This document shows positions 9,133 to 17,706 of a stretch of 64,000 bases of DNA, piece by piece. Position 1 is the stretch's first letter; every line of letters begins with the position of its first letter. Where the stretch lies: contig NZ_WESE01000002.1 in the NCBI RefSeq assembly GCF_009184895.1, forward strand, positions 62,001 to 126,000, given 5' to 3'. The notes under the pieces were generated by a model. The model did no database searches and was not told where the DNA came from. It saw only the letters and a program-made list of their open reading frames with translations. This stretch comes from Nostocoides sp. F2B08 (GTDB lineage: Bacteria > Actinomycetota > Actinomycetes > Actinomycetales > Dermatophilaceae). A program made the translations under genes and the position numbers.

Positions 9133-9240
9133 TCATTTCGCCGCCTTGGCCCGGTGCGCGATCTGGTCCTCTCGCTCCGGGATCGTCGCGGCGATCCCGC
9201 GGGCGCGCAGCCGGCCCGGTTCGCCTTGGACGGGTAGCCC
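9133..9240 (-). mobile_element. Remnant of an IS5-type DDE transposase
   Basis: Reading the minus strand gives fragments of the C-terminal catalytic part of an IS5/DDE_Tnp_1 transposase in two frames. One frame has GYPSKANRAG, the other LRARGIAATIPEREDQIAHR; intact relatives read as one continuous run through GYPSKANRAWLRxRGIxATIPExxDQ. One or two bases have therefore been lost between the two segments. The remnant ends at a stop at 9133 and on the other side stops abruptly at 9240, where a truncated DUF5655-like gene begins in the opposite direction. No terminal inverted repeats or target duplication could be identified. This is a dead fragment. Confidence 0.6.
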
Positions 9241-9564
9241 TTGGGCTTTGCCTTCCTGTGGCGTCCGGGTCAGTACATCGCCGGCGCTGTACCGGCTGTG
9301 CTGTCGATCGCACTGCCTCACGAGCTTGTCTCTGAGCGCATCAAGGAGATCGCTCATCCGGCACTCAATGTGTGGATGCACCACGTCGAACTCGCACGGG
9401 TCGCTGACGTCGACGATGAGCTCGCAGGTTGGCTCGCCGAGGCCTACGCCAAGGCCGCGTGGCACACACCGAGGACTTCTGACCTCGCCTACACAGAGAT
9501 TGGCCCTTCCGCGGCAGTTGGGCCAGGCTCACGCCAGCGGAGCTTATTGGGCGCTCAAGAGTGA
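9241..9564 (+). pseudogene. DUF5655-like protein, N-terminally truncated
   Basis: The frame from 9241 reads FAFLWRPGQYIAG, then VLSIALPHELVSERIKE and HPALNVWMHHVELARVADVDDELAGWLAEAYAKAA, which I recognise as the C-terminal part of the DUF5655-type domain found at the end of small actinobacterial proteins. A TAG stop lies two codons before the TTG at 9241, and the missing N-terminal part is replaced by the transposase remnant. The gene therefore looks decapitated rather than merely short. A TTG start at 9241 would be possible but has no ribosome site. The last 30 or so residues after AEAYAKAA are probably read-through of unrelated sequence. Confidence 0.5.
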
Positions 9565-9577
9565 TGCCGTCAAGGCA

Positions 9578-10093
9578 TCACTCCCTAGGACGGACGCGGC
9601 GGCCGTCGTCAAGCCTTGTCGGCAGACTGCCTCCGAGCGATTGCCAGTGCTCCGCCAACTCGGGGAGAGGCGACGTGGCTAGCAGGTCGTCGCGCCATTG
9701 GTCCCGGTCTCGCGCCGACTGCTCCATGCTCTCGTCCAGCTGGCTTTCAGGGTCGACGCGAGATGCCGTCCATCCCGGCACGAGCTGTCCCATGACATCG
9801 TCGTTTGCGGCCACCACGCCCTGATGAGCCGTGAATGCGGCGCCCTTCCGGCGTATCTCGTCTCCACCCTCCAGGGCGACAAGATCGTCGAGGTAGACGA
9901 GCAAGCCTTCGGTACACCTGGCCCCATGGGAGAGCGCGACTCGAAGCACGTCGTCATCCATCACACGAGTGGATGCTTCCCAACCCAGACGATCGACGGC
10001 TAGTGCGGGGTTCTCCCGCAGTCGCTTCAGCAGCATGAGTGAAGGGATGTCGACAACTTGCATGGGGCGGGATGGCTGCAAAAGATAGTACAT
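9578..10093 (-). CDS. Hypothetical protein, 171 aa
   Basis: Not recognised. The chain is soluble and helical, with a first part (DIPSLMLLKRLRENPALAVDRLGWEA) followed by a conserved-looking DDDVLRVALSHGARCTEGLLVYLDDLVALEGG and an acidic/basic helical tail. There is no signal peptide, membrane span or familiar motif. ATG at 10093 lies in an A/T-rich patch unlike the surroundings (10078-10110), which suggests recent transfer; an internal ATG at 10063 is an alternative start. Its neighbours are the truncated DUF5655 gene and, beyond a 347-base gap, the toxin-antitoxin pair. Confidence 0.5.
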   Translation of the reverse strand: MYYLLQPSRPMQVVDIPSLMLLKRLRENPALAVDRLGWEASTRVMDDDVLRVALSHGARCTEGLLVYLDDLVALEGGDEIRRKGAAFTAHQGVVAANDDVMGQLVPGWTASRVDPESQLDESMEQSARDRDQWRDDLLATSPLPELAEHWQSLGGSLPTRLDDGRRVRPRE

Positions 10094-10440
10094 TTCTTTG
10101 ACGTTACATGCAGGCGGTCCATAGAGCGAATGGCACCCATACGGAGTCAGTGGACGACCGGTGTAGTCACAGCCACCCTCCTGAGCGATGATCTACGTAC
10201 GGGCGCGAATCCCCGCAGGCAACCCGCTGCAGTTCCTCGTGGCTGACCGATACCTCGTCGCCCATGGGCCCTCCTGACCGAGCGCACCGTCCTCGTCCAT
10301 AGGACCATCCTTCGAGCCTGTCGCCAAGGCCCGCTTGGTGTTGGCCGATCACGTCGTCGGGGCCCACAAGTCGACCGGACCCCCGCCCATCCCGAGCCAG
10401 GACACTCCGCCGCGAGCCGGGCTGCCTGCAGGCGATGCGA
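10094..10440. other. Intergenic stretch, no supported gene
   Basis: This 347-base stretch separates the hypothetical gene from the toxin. A minus-strand open frame of 66 codons (10167-10367) has no ribosome site and no recognisable domain, so I leave it out. The sequence is compositionally mixed, with an A/T-rich edge near 10080-10110, and may be debris from earlier insertions. Confidence 0.4.
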
Positions 10441-10788
10441 TCACAGCTGGAGGTGCAGGCGTAACGCTTCGTCCACCAGCGCCATCAAAGGCGCCGGCAC
10501 GCGGCCGAGAGCAGGCCCGAGCCTCTCCACGGAGACGGAGCGGATCTGTTCGGCCTGAGCTTTTGAGTCCACCCGCAACCCCGTCTCCTCGGCGGGCAGG
10601 GCGACCTGGAACGGGTAGACGTGGGTCAGGTTGCTGGTCACCGGCACGATGGTGACGGCTCCCCGGCCGAGCCGAGCAGCGGTGGCATTGGCGCGGTCGT
10701 TGCTGACGACCACGGCTGGCCGGCGCTTGTTCGCCTCGCCGTGACCGGCCGGGTCGAGATCGACCAGCCGGATCTCACCGCGAAGCAT
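10441..10788 (-). CDS. MazF/PemK-type endoribonuclease toxin
   Basis: A 115-residue PemK/MazF toxin, predicted to cleave single-stranded RNA at short sequence sites. The family start is intact: RGEIRLVDLDPAGHGEANKR, then RPAVVVSND, with TIVPVTSNL as the core strand and an RSVSVERLG segment near the end. The ATG at 10788 overlaps the end of the antitoxin gene by 14 bases, the usual layout of such pairs. No substitution in the family core stands out, so it may be active. Confidence 0.9.
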   Translation of the reverse strand: MLRGEIRLVDLDPAGHGEANKRRPAVVVSNDRANATAARLGRGAVTIVPVTSNLTHVYPFQVALPAEETGLRVDSKAQAEQIRSVSVERLGPALGRVPAPLMALVDEALRLHLQL

Positions 10789-11005
10789 CGGGCAGCCCGT
10801 CCGCTGTGGTCTCCTCCCACGAGGCCGCGTCACCGGAGGCCTCCCACTCGTCCCAGGCTGCGGTGTAGGCGTCGTCGAGCTCGGGGTTGCTCAGCAGTCG
10901 GATGGCACGCTGGATCGCCGCGGACCGGCTGGTGATACCGGCAGCGTGGGCGTAACGGTCCAGAGCGGCGACGTCCTCATCTGGGAGGCTGATGCTGAGT
11001 TTCAC
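10775..11005 (-). CDS. Ribbon-helix-helix antitoxin (MazE-type partner)
   Basis: A 76-residue antitoxin. The first 45 residues form a ribbon-helix-helix DNA-binding domain (MKLSISLPDEDVAALDRYA, then AGITSRSAAIQRAIRLL). The acidic, tryptophan-containing C-terminus (AAWDEWEASGDAASWEETT) is the type of flexible tail that wraps around the toxin. It precedes and overlaps the toxin gene, and both are probably transcribed from one autoregulated promoter upstream of 11005. The sequence just upstream (CTCTCTATCCTACC in reverse) is A/T-richer than average and may hold that promoter. Confidence 0.88.
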   Translation of the reverse strand: MKLSISLPDEDVAALDRYAHAAGITSRSAAIQRAIRLLSNPELDDAYTAAWDEWEASGDAASWEETTADGLPDASR

Positions 11006-11256
11006 CTCTCTATCCTACCTCGGTAGCACCACTCTGCTACCCGTTCGTGTCCGGCGCTGCGAATGCGCGGCGCTTCGCCGCGTGGGTTGCGCACGTGGCC
11101 GTGTTCTTCCCGCGATCCTGCTCGTCGACCATGAGGTGCTCGAGAACTGCGACCCCGGGCTCGGGGGAGCATGCGGCAACGGCCCTCGTCGCCGATGGGG
11201 TCTGCGCTCGTGGGGCGAGCGTCGTCCTCAGAGCGGCCCGGTCGGTGGCGGACTCG

Positions 11257-12057
11257 ATGTCACCGCCCACTTTCGGGGAGACTGTCCCTGTGGCCGAAGG
11301 CAGAGCGGCAGAGATCGCCGTGAACCGGGAGGTCTGGGCGATCGTGAACGAGCGCTTCACAAACGGGGCGGCCGAAGGCATGTGGGTCATGCCGGAAGTG
11401 GTGTGGGGCCTCTTCGCCACGCCCGAAAGGGAACTCGGCGTCCTCGGCGACGTCGAGGGTATGGACGTCCTGGAGCTTGCCTGCGGGACTGCGTACTTTT
11501 CCGCCTGGCTCGCGCGCGCAGGCGCCCGTCCGGTCGGCCTGGACTTCTCCGGTGAGCAACTCGCAACGGTGCGGCACCTCCAAGCCCGGCTCGGTCCCGA
11601 CTTCCCGCTGGTCCACGCGGATGCCGAGCAGGTCCCGTTGGCCAGTGGGCTCTTCGACCTCGTGGTGAGCGAGCACGGTGTGGCTGCCTGGTGCGAGCCT
11701 GAACGCTGGTTGCCCGAGGCCGCCAGGCTTTTGCGGCCGGGCGGCCGGTTGGTCTTCTTGACGAACAGCAATCTCTCTGCGCTGTGTGTCCCGGCCGATG
11801 GCGGGGTTGCTGGAGATCGGCTGCTTCGCGGCCAGCGGGAGACCCGCCGAGTGCAATGGCCAGGCGGCGGCATCGAGTTCCATCCCTCACACGGTGACTG
11901 GGTGCGGCACCTGCGAAGTGCTGGTTTCATCATCGAGGCGATGCACGAGATCTACGCACCAGACGATGGCATCGACCACCCGTTCTACGAGATCGCGTCC
12001 CGGGAGTGGGCGAACAGGTGGCCGGCCGAGGAGCTGTGGGTAGCGGTCCGCCCCTAA
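11257..12057 (+). CDS. Class I SAM-dependent methyltransferase
   Basis: A 266-residue methyltransferase of unknown substrate. The SAM-binding motif I reads VLELACGTAYFSAWLARAGA, followed by VGLDFSGEQL (motif II acidic residue), HADAEQVPL, and the post-motif LFDLVVSEHGVAAW, with LLRPGGRLVF as motif III. N-terminal to this lies a helical NREVWAIVNERFT region, as in the UbiE/MenG-like group. Start is uncertain: ATG 11257 or GTG 11290, the latter with GGGGAG nine bases upstream. The frame stays open further back to 11047 but that sequence looks non-coding. It stands alone after the toxin-antitoxin pair. Confidence 0.82.
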   Translation: MSPPTFGETVPVAEGRAAEIAVNREVWAIVNERFTNGAAEGMWVMPEVVWGLFATPERELGVLGDVEGMDVLELACGTAYFSAWLARAGARPVGLDFSGEQLATVRHLQARLGPDFPLVHADAEQVPLASGLFDLVVSEHGVAAWCEPERWLPEAARLLRPGGRLVFLTNSNLSALCVPADGGVAGDRLLRGQRETRRVQWPGGGIEFHPSHGDWVRHLRSAGFIIEAMHEIYAPDDGIDHPFYEIASREWANRWPAEELWVAVRP

Positions 12058-12331
12058 CTGAGCCGACCCCAGCCGCTACGCAGGCCGTCATTCAACGCGC
12101 GCCCTACGGCTGCCGAGTCGACTCGCACCGTCGAGGCCGGGCACGATCAGAGTGGGTTGATTCGGCCCTCGCATGCTCGAGCTACGAGGTCGTTGCGGTT
12201 GGCAGGTGCCGGTCCTGCCGAGCATGTTCGAAATGTCTGAGTTGACTGTCTTCTGGCTGAGGAAGAGCTCGTCGGCTCGTCTAGACCGTCGACCCCGGCC
12301 AGGTCACACCGATAGGTAGCACCCGAGCCAC

Positions 12332-13000
12332 TCACTCCTGGTCCGAGAAAGCCTCGACCTTGCGCCGCTCTCCGGAGACGATGATGAGATCCCCTTCGTT
12401 GACGACCGAGGTGGGCGTCGCATACGAGAAGTCCCTCCCTTCGCTCTTGATCCCGACGATGGTCACCCCCCAACGCTGTCTGACACCGGCCTCGGCGAGC
12501 GTGCGCCCGAGGATGTCGCGGGGCGGCTTGGTCTTGACGATGGCGTAGCCGTCGTCGAACTCGATGTAGTCGAGCATTCGGCCCCGGACCAGGTGAGCGA
12601 CGCGTTTTCCCATCTGATGTTCCGGACGCACTATGTGCGCGACCCCGACCTGCGAGAGGATCTCGCCCTGCGAGGTCGTGATCGCCTTGGCCCAGATGTC
12701 GGCGACCCCGAGCTTGCGCAGGACGAACGCCGTGAGCACGCTCGCCTCGAGATTGTGCCCGATGGCGATGACGGCCTTGCTGAACTCCCCGACACCGAGC
12801 TGTTCCATCGCCTGGGCGTCCGTGGCGTCCGCCTGGACGATGTGGGTCCACCGCCCGGCAAGGTCCTGGACCCGCTTGAGGTCGTTGTCGATCGCGAGCA
12901 CTTCGACCCCGTCCCGCTCGAGCTCGTCGGCCAGGGACTTGCCGAACCTGCCGAGACCGATGACGACGACGCCGCCGCCGCGTCCAATCCTCTTAGCCAA
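12332..13000 (-). CDS. KtrA/TrkA-type potassium channel regulatory subunit
   Basis: A 222-residue cytosolic subunit that gates a potassium uptake channel. The N-terminal RCK domain has the nucleotide-binding GLGRFG motif in VVVIGLGRFGKSLADEL, followed by the acidic residues of VEVLAIDND and VQADATDAQ. A C-terminal TrkA-C domain follows (ILGRTLAEAGVRQRWGVTIVGI). The TTG at 13000 is the best start: it has AAGGAGC upstream, overlaps the end of the membrane subunit by eight bases, and gives the length typical of KtrA. A more distant ATG at 13045 would lie within the membrane subunit gene. It forms an operon with the next gene. Confidence 0.9.
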   Translation of the reverse strand: MAKRIGRGGGVVVIGLGRFGKSLADELERDGVEVLAIDNDLKRVQDLAGRWTHIVQADATDAQAMEQLGVGEFSKAVIAIGHNLEASVLTAFVLRKLGVADIWAKAITTSQGEILSQVGVAHIVRPEHQMGKRVAHLVRGRMLDYIEFDDGYAIVKTKPPRDILGRTLAEAGVRQRWGVTIVGIKSEGRDFSYATPTSVVNEGDLIIVSGERRKVEAFSDQE

Positions 13001-14354
13001 TGAGGGGCGCTCCTTCCGGGAGGTGGTAGCGACGCGTCCGCTCACGCAGAGCCAGCGCCGAGACCAAGGTGATCGGGCCGAGTCGCCCGAGGAACATCAG
13101 GACGACGAGGACCAGCTGCGCCGGGCCGCCGACCTCAGGGGTGATGCCGGTCGACAGCCCGACCGTCGCGAAGGCTGACGTCGTCTCGAACAGCACGTCA
13201 CGGAAGGGCAGGTCGGTCAGCTCGGTCAGGAGCATCGTCCCACCCATCACTGCGGCCACGCCGAGGAGGGCGACGGTCGTGGCCTGGCGCACGACGCGGT
13301 GGTCGATCCGTCGGTCGAACGCGATCACGTCGTCGTCCCCGCGGACCTCGGCGAGGATGACGAAGAACAGGACGATGAACGTCGTCACCTTCAGCCCACC
13401 GGCCGTACCAGCCGAGCCGCCGCCGACGAACATGAGCATGATCGTCGCGAGCAGCGTCTCGTCGGTGACCTGACCGTAGTCCCACGCGTTGAAACCGGCC
13501 GTGCGCGGCTGGACGGCATGGAACCAGCCGCCGAGAACCCGCTCGACCGGTGTCAGCGTGCCGAGCGTGCCCGGATTCGTCCACTCGGTGAGCGCGATGA
13601 ACGCCGTGCCACCGATGAGGAGGACACCGGTCATGACGAGGGTGAGCCGGGTGTGCAGACTCCAGGTCCGCGGTCGCCGGTTGCGCATCAGCTCGACGAG
13701 AACGGGGAAGCCGAGACCGCCGATGACCACCGCTATGGAGATCGGCATGAGGATGAAGCCGTCCGTGAGGAACCCCATCAGGTTGTCGCTGAAGAGTGCG
13801 AAACCCGCGTTGTTGAACGACGAGACGGCGTGGAAGACCCCGTGCCAGAGAGCGGTCGGCCAGGTGTCGTCGTACATGTCGCGGAACCGCAGCGTCAGGA
13901 GCAACGCCACTGTGCCCTCGACGGCGACCGTGATCAGGAAGACGCCCTTGAGGACGCGTCGCACGTCCCCAGGGCCGACGCTGCGCGTCTCCGCCGCGGC
14001 CGTGAGGCGCGTCCGCAGCCCCATCCGCCGCGACAGGAACAGCCCGATCAGCGACGCCATGGTCATGATCCCGAATCCACCCACCTGGATGAGGCCGAGA
14101 ATGACGGCCTGGCCGGTCGGGCTCCAGTAGGTCGCCGTGTCGACGGTGATCAGTCCCGTGACACAGACGGCGCTGGTCGCCGTGAAGAGTGCCGTGACGA
14201 ACGGCGCGCCACCCTCACCAGTGCGCGAGACGGGCAGCATGAGCAGCATGGTGCCGATCAGGTCCGCGATGAGGAACGCGGTGACCAGCACCTGCGCCGG
14301 GTGTCGGAAGACGGGTCGCCCGCCGGCCACCAGCGGGCGTCGCGCGAGGAACAC
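12993..14354 (-). CDS. TrkH/KtrB-family potassium uptake membrane subunit
   Basis: A 453-residue polytopic membrane protein with the four-repeat (M1-P-M2) architecture of the Ktr/Trk/HKT family. Selectivity-filter-like turns are visible as TSAVCVTGLI, SSFNNAGFAL, RTAGFNAWDYG and TSAFATVGLSTG, each with the key glycine. TM spans are abundant throughout. It carries potassium, often driven by sodium, with the partner RCK subunit encoded immediately downstream with an overlap. The start is a GTG at 14354 without a clear ribosome site. No second regulatory subunit is encoded nearby. Confidence 0.92.
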   Translation of the reverse strand: MFLARRPLVAGGRPVFRHPAQVLVTAFLIADLIGTMLLMLPVSRTGEGGAPFVTALFTATSAVCVTGLITVDTATYWSPTGQAVILGLIQVGGFGIMTMASLIGLFLSRRMGLRTRLTAAAETRSVGPGDVRRVLKGVFLITVAVEGTVALLLTLRFRDMYDDTWPTALWHGVFHAVSSFNNAGFALFSDNLMGFLTDGFILMPISIAVVIGGLGFPVLVELMRNRRPRTWSLHTRLTLVMTGVLLIGGTAFIALTEWTNPGTLGTLTPVERVLGGWFHAVQPRTAGFNAWDYGQVTDETLLATIMLMFVGGGSAGTAGGLKVTTFIVLFFVILAEVRGDDDVIAFDRRIDHRVVRQATTVALLGVAAVMGGTMLLTELTDLPFRDVLFETTSAFATVGLSTGITPEVGGPAQLVLVVLMFLGRLGPITLVSALALRERTRRYHLPEGAPLIG

Positions 14355-14484
14355 CCCGCAAGGATGACAGACCCCGCCGCGGGACCTCGCTCGAGGTATG
14401 CGCTGCTCACCTCCAGCGGCGCCCTCGCCCCCGTGCGGCAGGGGTCAGGGACGCTCGCGGGTGGTCCCTCCGATGAGGGTCAGC

Positions 14485-14802
14485 TCACTCGTCGTCCTCG
14501 TCCATCACGGCGATGACGAGCCCGAGGGCCTCGGTGATGTTGACGGCGGCGGACATCGTCCGCGCAGTCCCGATGATCGGAGCGACGGCGACGAGGACAT
14601 TCTGGACATCCTCGATGGTGACGCCCGACTCGACGGCGGGACCGACGTGCGCGACGTACGAGATCGGTCGTGCATCGACGGCGGCGAGCGCGGCGATCCG
14701 GACCATCAGCAGTGCGTCGTCGGACAGGTCGCTTCGCTCCAGCGAGGCGGCCGTGAGTGCCGCGATCGTCTCGAGGACGGGGCTGTCTGTCTCAGCGGGC
14801 AT
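14485..14802 (-). CDS. Carboxymuconolactone decarboxylase family protein
   Basis: A 105-residue small helical protein of the CMD/AhpD-like superfamily. The family core is visible in LMVRIAALAAVDARPISYVAHVGPA and GVTIEDVQNVLVAVAPIIGTART. It lacks the CxxC thiol pair of AhpD, so peroxidase activity is unlikely. The ATG at 14802 has AAGGAGA upstream and overlaps the end of the glucosidase gene by 11 bases, so it is probably translated by coupling. Its biochemical role in this context is unknown. Confidence 0.85.
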   Translation of the reverse strand: MPAETDSPVLETIAALTAASLERSDLSDDALLMVRIAALAAVDARPISYVAHVGPAVESGVTIEDVQNVLVAVAPIIGTARTMSAAVNITEALGLVIAVMDEDDE

Positions 14803-17561
14803 GGTGCTTCTCCTTCTCTTCGGGGTAGTCCGACGAGCCGGGATTGGCACGTCGGGGTGTGTGGGCGGACTGGGCCGCCGGTGGGTCGAGGATGAGGTCG
14901 ACGACGAGGGCGGTCCATCCGGACTGATGCATCGCTCCCAGCCCCGCCCCGTCGTCGCCGTGGAAGTACTCGAAGAACAACAGGTTGTCCTTCCACGCAG
15001 GGTCCTCCTGGAGTCGCGTGACCCCACCGAACACCGGACGACGGCCGTTGTCGTCGGGCAACCAGATGGCCAGCAGACGATCGGCGAGATCCTGCGCCAC
15101 CTGCCCGAACGTGAGCCGCCGTCCGGATCCGCTGGGGTACTCCAGCGTGAAGTCCTCGCCCAGGAAGCGGTCGAGGTTGACGAACTGACGGATCGCCAGA
15201 TAGTTCAGCGGCATCCACACCGGGCCACGCCAGTTGGAGTTGCCGCCGAACATCGCGGTGCTCGACTCGGCCGGCTGGTAGTCGATCGAGGCGCCGGGCA
15301 CGCCATCGAGCTCGTAGGGCCTGCCCTGATGACGCTTCGACAGGGACCGCAGCCCGTGGGGAGACAGAAACGCGTCCTCGTCGAAGAACTCCTGCAGGGC
15401 CAGACCGATCTGGTCCGGATGGAGGACGGAGACGAGGATGCTCTCCCGGCCGTCGACGTCCCGCACCCGACCGTCCAGGGTGCCTCCCTCGCGAGCCCAG
15501 TTCTCCCGGAGCCGCGCGAAGCCCTTGCCCAGTCGCGCGATGCCCTCGGCGGTGGGCCGGGGCAGAGCGCTCGCCGGCAGCAGGGGTATGAGGCCGGCGA
15601 TGGTCCGCACCCGGACCGCGGTCGCCTGTCCGGATGGGAGCACCAGTCGGTCGTAGAAGAATGCGTCGTCCTCGTCGTAGAGCCCCTGTCGCTCCAGGGC
15701 CCTGCTGATCTGCAGGAACTGCTCGAGGAACTTGATGGTCATGTCGTCGTAGACGTCGTTCTCCCGCGCGAGCTCGGTCGCGATGAGCAACATCGAGAGG
15801 GCGTAGTACGCCATCCAGGCGGTTCCGTCGGCCTGCTCCAGCCGGACACCGTCAGGGAGGTTCGACCGGTCGATGGGGCTGATGTTGTCGAGGCCGAGGA
15901 ACCCTCCGCCGAAGACGTTGTTGCCGTCGGCGTCCTGGCGGTTGAGCCACCACGTGAAGTTGATGAGCAGCTTCTGGAAAACCCGCTCGAGGAACTCGCG
16001 GTCCTGTCCGCCGTCGATCCGGAAGACCCGCAACGCCGCCATGACGTGCACCGGCGGGTTGATGTCGTCGAAGTTCCACTCGTATGCGGGCAGGGCACCG
16101 TTGGGATGCTGGAACCACTCGCGGAGCAGCACCAGCATCTGGTACTTCGCGAACGCAGGATCGAGGTGCGCCCAGGCCACGGCATGGAAGCCGAGGTCCC
16201 AGGCGGCGAACCACGGATACTCCCAGGGGTCCGGCATCGCGAGGACGTCGAAGGCCTGGAGGTGACGCCACTGGGCGTTGCGGCCGTGACGTCGCGAGGC
16301 CGGTGGTGCCGGCTGTCCGGGATCGCCGTCCATCCAGCGGGCGACGTCGTAGGGGGTAGATCTGCTTGCTCCACACGAGCCCGGCACTCGCCTGGCGGAG
16401 GACGCGGAGCTGCTCGGGCGTGGTCCCGCTGGGTGCCAGCGCGCCATAGAACTCGTCCGCATCGGCCTCCCGGACCCGGATCACCTCCTCGAAGGCCTCC
16501 GCCGCCCACGCCGGGTCGCCGCCGCTTGCGCCGTCGGCGTGACCGTGCATCCGCAGACGCAGCTCGGCGATCTCCCCTGGGCCCAGCGTCAGCCGGTAGC
16601 GGAACGCAGCCTTGGTGCCGAAACCCTCGGGGTTCACCGTCGCGGCCCCGGAGACGATGTGGTCGTTGATCCCGTCCTTCGGGTACGGCGTCGTCGCAGG
16701 CGCACCGAAGACGCGGGGCATGTTGGTGTCGTTCTCACAGAAGAGGAGCTCCGGCATCGCGCCGTCCGGGCCGGGAGCCGCATCCAGCCGGTAGCCGGCC
16801 AACGAGTGGTGCTGACTCACCCGCAGCGAGGCGTCGTCGCCCTCCATCCGCGGTCGTTCGGCACCCGGGTCCCAGGACCACGTGTTCCGGAACCACCACG
16901 CCGGCAGCACCTCCAGGGTCGCCTCCTGCGGTCCGTGGTTCTCGACGACGACACGCATGACGAGCTCGGTGGGCGACGCCTTGGCGTACGTGACGTCGAC
17001 GGACCAGTAGCGGTCCTCGTCGAACACTCCGGTGTCGAGCAGCTCGAGCTCGGGGTCCTGCAGGCCACGACCGTGGTGCACGAGGGCGTCGTAGGGGAAC
17101 GCCGTCTGGGGATAGTGGTACCGCCAGTGCAGGAGGGCATGGCTCGGCAGCCCTTCGAGGTACCACCAGTACTCCTTGGCATCCTCGCCGTGATTGCCCT
17201 CCGGTCCGGCCAGGCCGAACATCCGCTCCTTGAGGATCGGGTCCCGTCCGTTCCACAGGGCCAAGCCGAGGCACAGCTCATGCCTGATGTCCGAGATCCC
17301 CGCCATCCCGTCCTCGTTCCACCGGTAGGCACGGGATCGAGCGTGATCGTGCGGGAACGAACGCCAGGCGTCACCGTCGGCGGAGTAGTCCTCGCGCACC
17401 GTGCCCCAGGCACGCTCACTGAGATACGGACCCCACTCGTACCACGGGTTGGCGGAGAACAGGTCGGTCTCCGCCCGGCCCGTCGCCTCGGCCAACCGGC
17501 GGTGTTCCGCGGTGTCCGGGCCCGTTGCCGCCTGGGTCGCGCCGCTCGCCGGGTCGGACAA
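14792..17561 (-). pseudogene. GH63/MGH1-type glucosidase, frameshifted
   Basis: Together the two frames encode an approximately 890-residue glycoside hydrolase like actinobacterial 'glucosidase'/MGH1-like proteins of GH63. The N-terminal beta-sandwich part reads from 17561 (TTG start, AGGAGG upstream) to about 16357 and includes ANPWYEWGPYLSERAWGTVR and HELCLGLALWNG. The catalytic (alpha/alpha)6 barrel, in another frame, has DPWEYPWFAAWDLGFHAVAW, GFLGLDNISPIDRS, and NWRGPVWMPLNYLAIRQF. The break is in a run of five G (plus strand 16352-16356): four would restore SKQIYPYDVARW. This may be a real inactivating mutation or a homopolymer sequencing error; if the latter, the gene is intact. It overlaps the next gene by 11 bases. 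Confidence 0.85.
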
Positions 17562-17706
17562 TGCTCCTCCTGTGCTCGCACCACACGGCCCATGCCGCCT
17601 GCGAGTTCAGCATCGGACACAGCCCCTCGGCGCGACTCACCCTTCATGGATGAGATCCGGCCCCGGCGCCCCGGCCGGGGCAAGCGAAGACCCGCCGGCG
17701 CGCGGC

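Noticed and set aside
10167-10367. 66-codon minus-strand open frame
   Set aside because: No family, no ribosome site, and the sequence looks like unrelated debris between the orphan gene and the toxin.
12058-12331. A gene in the gap between the methyltransferase and the potassium regulator
   Set aside because: Only shadow frames exist on both strands with no ribosome site or homology; I see nothing supported in it.
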